IMG/VR virus record: IMGVR_UViG_3300022602_000316
Span: 1 to 28,764 of that record
Direction: 5' to 3' (one strand)
Source: a virus
Length of the DNA stretch: 28,764 nt
Below the pieces are notes generated by a model that worked only from the letters and a program-made list of their open reading frames with translations, had not been told where the DNA came from and made no database searches. How positions within the stretch are numbered: position 1 is the stretch's first letter; each line of letters begins with the position of its first letter. Below are positions 16,523 through 23,747 of this stretch, in pieces. A program made the translations under genes and the position numbers.

Positions 16523-17367
16523 TAAACGGAGCAATAATTTTTGCTCAAAATAATTCTAGTTTAGACTATGTTAAACTAGCAGTATTTGCGGCTAGACGTG
16601 TAAGAGAATATTTAGACATTCCTGTTAGCATAATTACAGATAGTGTTGACTGGCTTAATACAGGATACCCGGATCATCCATTTGATCAAATAATACCAAT
16701 TGGTTATCAAGATACAACACAGTACAAAAAGTTTAATGATGGAACTGTGGCTAGCAAAACCCTTGAGTGGAAAAATTTAACAAGAAATTTAGTATATGAT
16801 CTTACTCCTTACGATCGTACACTAGTTATTGATAGCGACTATATAATTAATTCAAGTGTATTAAAACCTGCTTTTCTTAATGATTATGATTTTCAAATTT
16901 ATCACACTAACATGGATTTAGCATCATGGCGTAGCACAGCAGAATTTACAAGATTAAATCAGTACAGCATACCTTTTTATTGGGCTACAACATTTGTATT
17001 TCAAAAGAATACAATTACACAAGCCTTTTTTGATCTAGTAAGTTATATTAAATCTAATTGGTTATACTTTAGAAATTTGTATAGTATAGATGATAATAAA
17101 TTTAGAAATGATTTTGCCTTTAGTATAGCAATACACATTATGAATGGAAAAACAAATGGCGGGTTTGCCACAGAGTTACCGGGCATTATGACTTTTATTA
17201 CAGATAAAGATATAATGATATCTTTAGAAAAAGACAAAATGAAGTTTTTAATAGAGAAAGAAAATTATTTGGGAGAATACACGTTAGCTAAAACTCAAGG
17301 AATTGATGTACATGTTATGAATAAACTAAGTCTTAGCAGATTCATAGATGGAGGTTCTGGTGTCTAA
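16519..17367 (+). CDS. GT-A-like glycosyltransferase candidate
   Basis: 282 residues. The N-terminus (GAIIFAQNNSSLDYVKLAVFAA) and IPVSIITDS look like the first strands of a GT-A fold, and LVIDSDYII places a DSD metal/nucleotide-sugar motif at 105-107 at the expected distance. There is no membrane segment. It resembles the following gene in length and layout (both have an (L/I)xFAxNxxxxDYV start and DxD near residue 90-106), so the two are probably divergent paralogs in the GT8-like range. Donor and acceptor cannot be read from sequence; phage DNA bases, virion proteins or host glycans are options. It overlaps the upstream gene by 4 bases. Confidence 0.6.
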   Translation: MINGAIIFAQNNSSLDYVKLAVFAARRVREYLDIPVSIITDSVDWLNTGYPDHPFDQIIPIGYQDTTQYKKFNDGTVASKTLEWKNLTRNLVYDLTPYDRTLVIDSDYIINSSVLKPAFLNDYDFQIYHTNMDLASWRSTAEFTRLNQYSIPFYWATTFVFQKNTITQAFFDLVSYIKSNWLYFRNLYSIDDNKFRNDFAFSIAIHIMNGKTNGGFATELPGIMTFITDKDIMISLEKDKMKFLIEKENYLGEYTLAKTQGIDVHVMNKLSLSRFIDGGSGV

Positions 17368-18196
17368 GGGATTTTTAATTTTTGCTAAAAATACAGATGT
17401 TGATTACGTTGAACAAGTATGTGCGTTAGCATTGAGTATTAAGTATAGTCAAACTATTGATAGTGTAAGCATAGTAACAGATGATAGTGTTCCTGAAAAA
17501 TATTCTAGATTATTTGATAATATTATTCCTATTCCGTTCAATACTGATACTACCAGCACCTTAGCAACTGAACATAGATGGAAGTTATTCCATGCTAGTC
17601 CTTATAATGAAACAATAGTGCTAGATGCCGACATGTTATTATTAGAAGATATTAAAACATGGTGGGATTATTGTGCCAATTATGACCTTAAATTCTGTAA
17701 TAGAATAAAAAATTACAAACTAGAAACAGTAGTTGATACTGTCCATAGAAAAACATTTATAGCAAATAAATTAACTAATCCATACTTTGCTCTACACTAC
17801 TTTAAAAAAACAAATACAGCACTTGAATTTTATAAATTGCTAGAATTTATTTGTAATAACTGGGAATGGTGTTGGGGGAAATTCGCTCCTGAAGAATACC
17901 AAAATTGGCCTAGTATGGATCTTGCCAGTGCTATTGCTATAGAAATGATGATGTGCCAAGATACTGTATTTGATCAATATTGTCCTTTAGAATTTATACA
18001 TATGAAAAGTCCGTTACAAGGATGGACTGTTTATCCAGAAAAATGGACAGATTCAGTATCTTGTATATTAAACAGTAAAGGTGATTTAGTAGTAAACAAT
18101 ATCAAGCAAGGAAAAATATTTCATTATGTAGAAAAGGATTTTATAACTCCTAAACTACTAGAACGGTTAGAAGGATTGGCAAATGGCAAAGCGTAA
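17360..18196 (+). CDS. GT-A-like glycosyltransferase candidate (GTG start)
   Basis: 278 residues from a GTG at 17360. I prefer this start because GGAGG at 17350-17354 sits five bases before it and because the protein then begins like its upstream paralog. An ATG exists at 17348 but would have the ribosome-binding site inside its own first codons. The fold looks GT-A-like: SIVTDDSVPE near 40-50, then TIVLDADMLLLED with the DAD motif at 89-91. A later FIHMKSPLQGW resembles the C-terminal His motif of GT8-type enzymes. It overlaps the upstream gene by 8 bases and the downstream gene by 14. The enzyme class is fairly likely; the substrate is unknown. Confidence 0.6.
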   Translation: MSKGFLIFAKNTDVDYVEQVCALALSIKYSQTIDSVSIVTDDSVPEKYSRLFDNIIPIPFNTDTTSTLATEHRWKLFHASPYNETIVLDADMLLLEDIKTWWDYCANYDLKFCNRIKNYKLETVVDTVHRKTFIANKLTNPYFALHYFKKTNTALEFYKLLEFICNNWEWCWGKFAPEEYQNWPSMDLASAIAIEMMMCQDTVFDQYCPLEFIHMKSPLQGWTVYPEKWTDSVSCILNSKGDLVVNNIKQGKIFHYVEKDFITPKLLERLEGLANGKA

Positions 18197-18785
18197 ATTT
18201 AAACCAATTGATAATTCTGATCATGAGTATTATGCTTATTTCGATCCATTAACCGATAAAGTATTTTTAGTTACAGCAGAGCAACACCCTGCCCACAAAT
18301 ATTTTGCTAAGATAACTAAAGATCAACATGCCGAAATAACATCTGATAAAGTTAAATTTGAAGACTGTATAATTGATCGCGTAGTTCAATCTGACGGATC
18401 TATCGAACATAAATTGCTGACTAAACAAATGTCAGACGAATTTAGTTTTAAAAGAAATAGTTTTTTATGGATTACAGAACCAGTAGATGCTAATACCGAG
18501 TTTGTTGTTACATGGAACAAAGAAAATAAACAATGGAGATTCCATGTAACTGACGCTGGTCGTAGTGTATTGTCGGGAGCAAGTTATGATAATACACTTG
18601 TAGTATTTGTTACATTATCTACAGACTTAGATTTTTTAGTAAGAACTTTTTATATAAGAATACACGATGTTCTTAAAGCAGGTGAAATTATTTTTGATTT
18701 TGAAAGTACATTAGAATCTCACATTGAAAACTTGTCAGTATCTACTAAAAAGTTTTTTACATATTATGGAATAAAACATGATTAA
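18183..18785 (+). CDS. Unknown protein within the glycosyltransferase cassette
   Basis: 200 residues, not recognised. It starts with a basic stretch (MAKRKFKPI) and is otherwise acidic, mixed alpha/beta, with no membrane segment. AEQHPAHKYFAKITKDQHAEI is a notable His/Lys-rich part, and the centre (FLWITEPVDANTEFVVTWN) looks like a small beta domain. An AGAAGGA ribosome-binding site lies inside the previous gene. It overlaps that gene by 14 bases and the next by 8, so it is translated as part of the cassette. A helper or accessory role for the flanking glycosyltransferases is possible from position only. Confidence 0.6.
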   Translation: MAKRKFKPIDNSDHEYYAYFDPLTDKVFLVTAEQHPAHKYFAKITKDQHAEITSDKVKFEDCIIDRVVQSDGSIEHKLLTKQMSDEFSFKRNSFLWITEPVDANTEFVVTWNKENKQWRFHVTDAGRSVLSGASYDNTLVVFVTLSTDLDFLVRTFYIRIHDVLKAGEIIFDFESTLESHIENLSVSTKKFFTYYGIKHD

Positions 18786-19674
18786 AATTATAGAACAGGA
18801 TATTATATTTCTCAGCTATGATGAACCAAATGCTGAAAAAAATTACGCAGATTTATGCGATAAAGTACCTTGGGCAAAACGTGTTCATGGAGTTAAAGGC
18901 AGCGATGCAGCGCACAAGGCTTGCGCCGCCTTAAGTGAAACAGAATATTTCGTTACTGTGGATGCTGACAATATCGTCGATCCAAAATTTTTAGAAGTTG
19001 AAATTGACCTTGATAAATTAGGTCTTACACCCGAGCATGTATTCAGTTGGTGCGGTCGTGTACATGTAAATGGACTTATGTATGGTAATGGTGGTTTAAA
19101 ATTATGGACACGCAAGTTCGTAAATGAAATGCGTACACACGAAAATAGTGACCCAACGGATACTAAAGGTCTAGTTGAATTTTGTTTTGACGACAAGTAT
19201 TATCAGTTTAATGAAAGTTATAGTGAAAGTTTTACTAACGCAACTCCCTTTCAAGCGTGGCGAGCAGGGTTTCGTGAAGGTGTAAAAATGAGTTTAGACC
19301 AAGGAGCTAAGGTAAAAGATCTTAAAACAATTTGGTGGCAAAATTATCATAGGCTTTTAGTATGGGCTAGTGTTGGCACAGATGTAGAAAATGGTATATG
19401 GAGTATAATGGGTGCTAGAGAAGGTTGTTGGAAAACAAACTGTACTGATTGGGACTATAGCCAAGTAAGAGATTTCGAATGGTTAACAGACTACTGGAAT
19501 ACTACACACGAGCAAGCCAAGCCTGAAGAGATGACAAAATACATTAATTTTTTAGGATCAGAATTAAAAGAAAAATGCAAATTGGAGATAGCAAATTTAG
19601 ATTCTGCTGGCAGTCGATTTTTCAAAACAGTATATAATAATAGTCCTCGTATATTGAGAAAACGCCATGTATGA
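18778..19674 (+). CDS. GT-A-like glycosyltransferase candidate, second family (copy A)
   Basis: 298 residues. The N-terminus (DIIFLSYDEPNAEKNYADL, then AKRVHGVKG and AAHKACA) followed by YFVTVDADNIVDPKFL with DAD at 62-64 is the pattern of a GT-A family found in T4-like aquatic phages. A second conserved block, PFQAWRAGFREGVKMSL, lies in the C-terminal half. The next gene carries both blocks, so the two are a tandem duplicate, and this copy has about 70 more residues, partly a Trp-rich C-terminal extension. It overlaps the neighbours on both sides by 8 bases. The substrate is unknown. Confidence 0.65.
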   Translation: MIKIIEQDIIFLSYDEPNAEKNYADLCDKVPWAKRVHGVKGSDAAHKACAALSETEYFVTVDADNIVDPKFLEVEIDLDKLGLTPEHVFSWCGRVHVNGLMYGNGGLKLWTRKFVNEMRTHENSDPTDTKGLVEFCFDDKYYQFNESYSESFTNATPFQAWRAGFREGVKMSLDQGAKVKDLKTIWWQNYHRLLVWASVGTDVENGIWSIMGAREGCWKTNCTDWDYSQVRDFEWLTDYWNTTHEQAKPEEMTKYINFLGSELKEKCKLEIANLDSAGSRFFKTVYNNSPRILRKRHV

Positions 19675-20347
19675 TATAGTCTTTATTAGTTACAACGAAA
19701 AGTACGCAGATGAAAATTTTGCTAATCTAAAAGAACGATTTCCTTTAGCAAAACGTGTACACGGAGTTGAAGGCATACATCAAGCACATATAGCCGCTGC
19801 ACGTAAATCGTTTACTAAAATGTTTTGGGTAGTAGATGCGGATGCTGTGATATTAAATGATTTTAAATTTGATTATCAAGTTCCAGATTGGGATTTAGAT
19901 GTAGTTCATGTATGGCGTAGTTTAAATCCCGTTAATAATTTGTCATACGGATACGGCGGAGTTAAACTGCTACCAAAATTTCTTACACTTAAAATGAACA
20001 CTGATACTATAGATATGACTACAAATATCAGTGCTAATTTTAAAGCTATGGATGCTATTAGCAACATTACAGCATTTAATACAGATCCATTTAGTACATG
20101 GCGTAGTGCCTTTAGAGAATCTTGTAAATTAGCAGTAATTAATAATGAAGAATCTTTATCTAGATTAGATGCTTGGTGTAACTTAAACACAAATGCCGAG
20201 TATGGATTTTATGCGTATATAGGAGCATTGTCTGGAAGAGATTACGGAGAAAAAAGTGCCTCCAATAAGGAGGCACTTGCTAAGATAAATGATTTTAATT
20301 GGCTAGAAGTTCGTTGGCTAGCGGAAAAATCTCAGATATCACTTTAG
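19667..20347 (+). CDS. GT-A-like glycosyltransferase candidate, second family (copy B)
   Basis: 226 residues. It shares with the upstream gene the start (YDIVFISYNEKYADENFANL), AKRVHGVEG, VVDADAVILNDF with DAD at 57-59, and PFSTWRSAFRESCKLAV. It is shorter because it lacks the Trp-rich insert and C-terminal extension of copy A. Its last 53 bases overlap the 3' end of thyX on the other strand, and codons near 196-204 contain the hairpin that terminates the opposite operon, so its C-terminal sequence is constrained by that signal. I see no terminator for its own strand. Confidence 0.65.
   Translation: MYDIVFISYNEKYADENFANLKERFPLAKRVHGVEGIHQAHIAAARKSFTKMFWVVDADAVILNDFKFDYQVPDWDLDVVHVWRSLNPVNNLSYGYGGVKLLPKFLTLKMNTDTIDMTTNISANFKAMDAISNITAFNTDPFSTWRSAFRESCKLAVINNEESLSRLDAWCNLNTNAEYGFYAYIGALSGRDYGEKSASNKEALAKINDFNWLEVRWLAEKSQISL
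20250..20278 (-). terminator. Intrinsic terminator of the minus-strand operon, inside the opposing gene
   Basis: AAGTGCCTCC (20254-20263) and GGAGGCACTT (20269-20278) form a perfect 10-bp stem with a 5-base loop. On the minus strand the stem leads directly into six T, a classic Rho-independent terminator, 16 bases after the thyX stop. On the plus strand no T-run follows, so it works in one direction only. Confidence 0.9.
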
Positions 20348-20981
20348 CACAAGCAATAGCAACTTCCTGGTGCTCTTTTTGGGTGCCGTTTGCGCTACGT
20401 AATTCGATAAAATGAATCCAACTACGCAACGTACCATTCATGTACAACCGGCTTTCAATCAATCCTTCTGGCAATACAGCACGGGCTTGTTCTTTAGCAA
20501 TGCCTTTTAGAATAGCCCACTCATATGCTTCGCGTGATTGTTTAATAACTAACTCTTGCATACGTTCCCACTGATAAGCCAGGAATCTATCTTCGTCATT
20601 ATTGTGAACGTCTAATTCTATGCTGTTTTGTCTATTTTTGAGATCTTGTCTTCTCGCATCTCGCAATACAAACGACAAGTCTCGAGTAGGGTCAGCATAT
20701 CGCTGACTGAACTCTTGGAAACTGAAGCTTCTATGTCTAAGGATTTGTCGGGCAATATCTCTTGTTGTGGTGATTTCAATACAGGCTGAGACCATTTCGA
20801 GTGGGCTCCAGTGTTGGTGTTTAACCAAGTAGCGGATGAGTTTGTCTGACGTCTCTGTGTTGAGTTGATTCGATGGATTGGACACACGGGCGCAATAGGC
20901 AATGAGTTCTTGAGCGTCTGAGATTCCCATATTAGAGAATTCTTCAGTTGGTTTGCTGTAACTAAGTAGTCTAACATTCAT
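20295..20981 (-). CDS. thyX: FAD-dependent thymidylate synthase ThyX
   Basis: 228 residues, a normal length for ThyX. It makes dTMP from dUMP using methylene-tetrahydrofolate with FAD and NADPH, and so supplies thymidine for phage DNA. The signature RHRSFSFQEFSQRY at 82-95 fits the ThyX motif RHRxxSxxxxSxR exactly. HWSPLEM at 56-63 and the C-terminal ARAVLPEG and LRSWIHFIELR segments also match the family. It is the last gene of the minus-strand operon, one codon downstream of the previous stop, and is followed by a strong intrinsic terminator. Its 3' end overlaps a plus-strand putative glycosyltransferase gene. Confidence 0.95.
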   Translation of the reverse strand: MNVRLLSYSKPTEEFSNMGISDAQELIAYCARVSNPSNQLNTETSDKLIRYLVKHQHWSPLEMVSACIEITTTRDIARQILRHRSFSFQEFSQRYADPTRDLSFVLRDARRQDLKNRQNSIELDVHNNDEDRFLAYQWERMQELVIKQSREAYEWAILKGIAKEQARAVLPEGLIESRLYMNGTLRSWIHFIELRSANGTQKEHQEVAIACAKVISEIFPLANELLAN

Positions 20982-20984
20982 TAT

Positions 20985-21305
20985 TTATAACTTCTTTTTC
21001 TTTAAAAATTTTTGAGTGCTGGCTTCTACATCTTTGCGAACTAGCTTTGTATCCAATTTAAAATCTACATTATCTATATTAGATTCGTATTCTTTAAAAA
21101 GCTCAGCAAGATTCTTTTCAAAGGCTTCCCAGCCCTCTTTCTTAGTCTTTGCTGTTATTTTAATTTCCCAAGACTTGCCGTCCTTAAAATTGACCAAAAC
21201 GGTATGGAGATACCTTAAAGGTACGACATTTAAATGTACGTCACCGAATACTTCTGGCCAATGCTCTATGACATCCTTGGGAAGAGGTCTTCCCGTGTTA
21301 GTCAT
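20985..21305 (-). CDS. Conserved hypothetical protein next to thyX
   Basis: 106 residues, soluble, with a lysine-rich C-terminus (FLKKKKL). PLPKDVIEHWPEVFGDV followed by VPLRYLHTVLVNFKDGKSWEI is a pattern I recognise from an uncharacterised protein of T4-like cyanophages. No catalytic motif is seen. The ATG follows directly after the TAA of the upstream gene, and thyX begins three bases after its own stop, so the three genes form one tight translational unit. Confidence 0.65.
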   Translation of the reverse strand: MTNTGRPLPKDVIEHWPEVFGDVHLNVVPLRYLHTVLVNFKDGKSWEIKITAKTKKEGWEAFEKNLAELFKEYESNIDNVDFKLDTKLVRKDVEASTQKFLKKKKL

Positions 21306-21908
21306 TTACGCTTTTTTCTTGGTCGGAGACAATTCCTCTGCCTTGCGTCGATAGTTAGCGGCTTCTTTCGCTAGCTTGTCAGCTTGACTGCGATAGAATT
21401 TAGCTTCAGCTTCTGGGCTTTCAAAAGTAGTTGGAGCAACAGAATCAGTTTTTACAATAGCTGGAACTTCTGCTACTGTAGCTGTTTCTTTTTTATCCTC
21501 TAATTTCTTATCTAGAGTTTCTTTAAGACTTAGATCATCAACTGCTACACCGCGTTGTTCAGCAATAATCTGATTAAGTTCACTTAATAAAACTCCCATG
21601 CCAGGAACTGGAGTCATTTCAATAGCACTAGTCGGTGCCTTAATCAATCTATTGTTCATATGTAGCCAAGGCAACATACGTGAACCATCTGGAAATTGAG
21701 TACGATCCAATGCTTCGGCAAATTCCCATGAAGCTTGACCTGATTGACTTTCTACCAAATTAATAATAGCATCATGATAGATATCAGGCATATTTTCGGT
21801 TGGCACAATCAAACATGCATGTGCTTCGCCAGGCAATGTGCGATATGCCACTAGACATTTCTTATTAGTGGCAACAACACGACCTACGTGTTTAAGTTCT
21901 TGGGCCAT
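21306..21908 (-). CDS. Conserved hypothetical T4-like phage protein with coiled-coil tail
   Basis: 200 residues. The N-terminal 120 residues (HVGRVVATNKKCLVAYRTLPGE, HDAIINLVESQSGQASWEFAEAL, LLSELNQIIAEQRGV) match a protein I recognise as widely conserved in T4-like cyanophages and relatives but of unknown function. A Pro/Thr/Val linker follows and then a charged helix (about 163-195) rich in Ala, Glu and Lys that looks coiled-coil. There is no enzyme motif. The start lies one base after the stop of the upstream gene. A structural or scaffold-type interaction role is only a guess. Confidence 0.7.
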   Translation of the reverse strand: MAQELKHVGRVVATNKKCLVAYRTLPGEAHACLIVPTENMPDIYHDAIINLVESQSGQASWEFAEALDRTQFPDGSRMLPWLHMNNRLIKAPTSAIEMTPVPGMGVLLSELNQIIAEQRGVAVDDLSLKETLDKKLEDKKETATVAEVPAIVKTDSVAPTTFESPEAEAKFYRSQADKLAKEAANYRRKAEELSPTKKKA

Positions 21909-21909
21909 A

Positions 21910-22176
21910 TTAAGCTCCTGTTGGTGCTGTCGCTGGTGCTGTCGGTGCGGCTGGCTGTTGTGGTTGTGCGGCTTGTTGTGAAGCTACTGTTTCTAAAAAT
22001 GATGTTAGTTTGGTATATGTTTGACCAACTGCTACCATTTCATTTGGTTTGAATGCGCCACGTGAACTAGCGATATCGATAATAACCTTCATTGCGTTTA
22101 AATCATTGATAGTTAGATCGTTAGATTGTTGTGCTTCAGCGGCGCCTGCGGCTGGTTGTTGTACAGTATCAGTCAT
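21910..22176 (-). CDS. Small conserved protein with Pro/Ala/Gln-rich ends
   Basis: 88 residues from the ATG at 22176, chosen because AAAGGAG lies at the right distance just upstream; the longer frame to 22275 would run back into the preceding gene and lacks such a site. The core LTINDLNAMKVIIDIASSRGAFKPNEMVAVGQ is a helical block known from uncharacterised T4-like phage proteins. Both ends are low-complexity Ala/Gln/Pro/Thr. It pairs with the following gene, with only one base between them. Confidence 0.7.
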   Translation of the reverse strand: MTDTVQQPAAGAAEAQQSNDLTINDLNAMKVIIDIASSRGAFKPNEMVAVGQTYTKLTSFLETVASQQAAQPQQPAAPTAPATAPTGA

Positions 22177-22207
22177 AGTATCTCCTTTTGTAAAGTACGT
22201 ATATAAT

Positions 22208-22495
22208 TTATCTCGTCTGTAAAAAAGGACAGGCAATCGTGAAGAAACTGAGTTCTTTTTCTGATTCAAAACCAATACGGGTTGTATATATGATTGTGTT
22301 AGTATTGTCTAACATAATACCCTGTCCTATATAGTACCTATTATTTAGATTCTTACGAATCCAACCATCGATGGATTTGACTAGGCTAGGGTTATATTTG
22401 TCTACGTTTGTATATTTAAAATGAGGGCAGGCAAACTCGACCCTCCTAAGATCGAAATAATCCAAAGGATTGGGCTTGCCATTCTTTAATGCCAT
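22208..22495 (-). CDS. Conserved hypothetical protein
   Basis: 95 residues. The conserved-looking core is NPLDYFDLRRVEFACPHFKY and, later, RYYIGQGIMLDNTNTIIY; two cysteines (CPHF, ACPF) are placed near the two ends. There is no membrane segment. Its ATG overlaps the TAA of the metallopeptidase/VWA gene (TAATG), so it is translated with it and may belong to the same function. I do not recognise a domain. Confidence 0.6.
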   Translation of the reverse strand: MALKNGKPNPLDYFDLRRVEFACPHFKYTNVDKYNPSLVKSIDGWIRKNLNNRYYIGQGIMLDNTNTIIYTTRIGFESEKELSFFTIACPFLQTR

Positions 22496-23679
22496 TACGC
22501 CGCCTCTTTAGCAAATTCGTAATAAGCATATTCTCCAAAAGGTGGAACAATCTTATCTGTGCCGTGAATGATGAACACTGTATCACAGTAGTTTTCATCA
22601 CCCCAGCTACCCCAAGGATAACCATCTGTAAACATGATAAACTTTTTAGGTTGAATGTCATGTTCTTTCATGTATTCCCAGTTAGCATCAAACTCGGTGC
22701 CGCCACCGCCCATTGGCTCATAGCTATCGAACTCGTCGATGTTATAACCGTCGAAGTCGGCTTCGTTGTAAACACGAGTATCAAAGCACCATACTTTAAT
22801 CTTAAAGTCTTTGTATTCTTCCATAATGCCTTTGATCTCTGTTAAGAAATCTTTGGCTTGTTCATCACCAATAGAACCAGACATGTCAATTGCCACGCAG
22901 ATATCGATTGTTTCTTGGAACTGAGTTCCAGGCAATACAGCACTCATGTGCCAGCCCTTGCGGTTAGGACGCATGAATGAATAGTCGTTTTTAATAGTAC
23001 TTTGGATTTGTTGACGCAGAATTTCACGCCAATTCATCTTAGGCTCTGTCAATTCTTTAATCATGCGTTGTACACTAGCAGGAGTATTGCCAGCACCTGC
23101 GGCTTGTGCGGCTTGCATTGTAGCTTCACGGATCTCGTCACGGATCTGTTTTAGTTCTTCTTTAGTGTACTTTGGCTGACCATCTTTACCATTCTCGCCC
23201 CAGTCAATGTGATCATCAAGTAGTTGACCCAATTGGTTAAGTTCTTCTTCATCCATTTCGTCGAAGATCTTGTCGTAGACTTCTTCTGCTCCCATGCCAT
23301 AGTATTTTGGATCATGGAAGATTTTGATACCTTCGATATTGTGTTCACCAATTCGGTCACGTACTAACTGTCCATTAACACAATAGTCTGCGGCAATATT
23401 AAAAATACGAGGATCACGGTGATCTCTACGACCCATATGATCAAATACATTATGTAAGATTTCGTGAGCAATAACGAACTCTACTTGTTTAACTGATAGA
23501 GGTTCAAAAAATTCACGATTAAAATAGATAGTACGACCATCTGTAGCCGCGGTACCCATCCATTCGGAACCTTCTTCAATCTTTAGGCGTGTAGCCATAT
23601 TACCAAAGAATGGATGGCGAAGTAGTAGACCTACACGGGCTACGATAATTTTGTCGATGATTGGATCTACGTTAGACAT
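22495..23679 (-). CDS. Metallopeptidase-like plus VWA-domain protein (DUF2201 type)
   Basis: 394 residues. The N-terminal half holds a zinc-metallopeptidase signature HEILH at 72-76, preceded by IYFNREFF and followed by IFNIAADYCVNGQL, as in DUF2201 putative metallopeptidases. The C-terminal half is a VWA-like domain with a complete MIDAS: D265-M-S267-G-S269, T328 after a GGGG run, and D352 in FTDG. Such proteins work with MoxR-type AAA+ ATPases, encoded here by the next gene upstream in the same direction. The pair probably remodels, assembles or cleaves a target protein complex; the target is unknown. It has its own strong promoter at 23704-23732 and an AAAGGAG site. The next gene downstream overlaps its stop. 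Confidence 0.85.
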   Translation of the reverse strand: MSNVDPIIDKIIVARVGLLLRHPFFGNMATRLKIEEGSEWMGTAATDGRTIYFNREFFEPLSVKQVEFVIAHEILHNVFDHMGRRDHRDPRIFNIAADYCVNGQLVRDRIGEHNIEGIKIFHDPKYYGMGAEEVYDKIFDEMDEEELNQLGQLLDDHIDWGENGKDGQPKYTKEELKQIRDEIREATMQAAQAAGAGNTPASVQRMIKELTEPKMNWREILRQQIQSTIKNDYSFMRPNRKGWHMSAVLPGTQFQETIDICVAIDMSGSIGDEQAKDFLTEIKGIMEEYKDFKIKVWCFDTRVYNEADFDGYNIDEFDSYEPMGGGGTEFDANWEYMKEHDIQPKKFIMFTDGYPWGSWGDENYCDTVFIIHGTDKIVPPFGEYAYYEFAKEAA

Positions 23680-23703
23680 AATGCTCCTTTACTATATGTA
23701 TAT

Positions 23704-23732
23704 ATTATAACACCTCCCGCAGGAGGTGTCAA
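23704..23732 (-). promoter_or_regulatory. Perfect-consensus sigma70 promoter of the VWA gene with inverted-repeat spacer
   Basis: On the minus strand TTGACA (23732-23727), exactly 17 bases, then TATAAT (23709-23704): both hexamers are full consensus. The spacer contains most of a perfect inverted repeat, ACACCTCC/GGAGGTGT with a TGCG loop (23710-23729), that runs into the -35 box. It may be an operator, or a hairpin in transcripts arriving from the upstream ATPase gene. Confidence 0.9.
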
Positions 23733-23747
23733 ATGCTACCAAATCAA

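Noticed and set aside
20254-20278. Hairpin as a bidirectional terminator for the two convergent operons
   Set aside because: Only the minus strand has a T-run after the stem; on the plus strand the stem is followed by GCTAAGATAAATG and lies inside the gene.
20982-20989. TATAAATA directly before the thyX ATG as a late promoter
   Set aside because: It abuts the start codon, so a transcript from it would begin within thyX; it consists of the end of the previous gene with its TAA stop and is probably chance.
21910-22275. Longer start for the 88-residue protein
   Set aside because: The extra N-terminus lies in the preceding gene's frame overlap and has no ribosome-binding site, whereas AAAGGAG precedes the ATG at 22176.
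22489-22845. Plus-strand open frame opposite the VWA gene
   Set aside because: Shadow of a well-supported metallopeptidase/VWA gene, without start signals or a recognisable product.
23710-23729. Inverted repeat as an ordinary terminator of the ATPase gene
   Set aside because: The stem is followed by TATAATATATA rather than a T-run and coincides exactly with a promoter spacer; a secondary insulating role is still possible.
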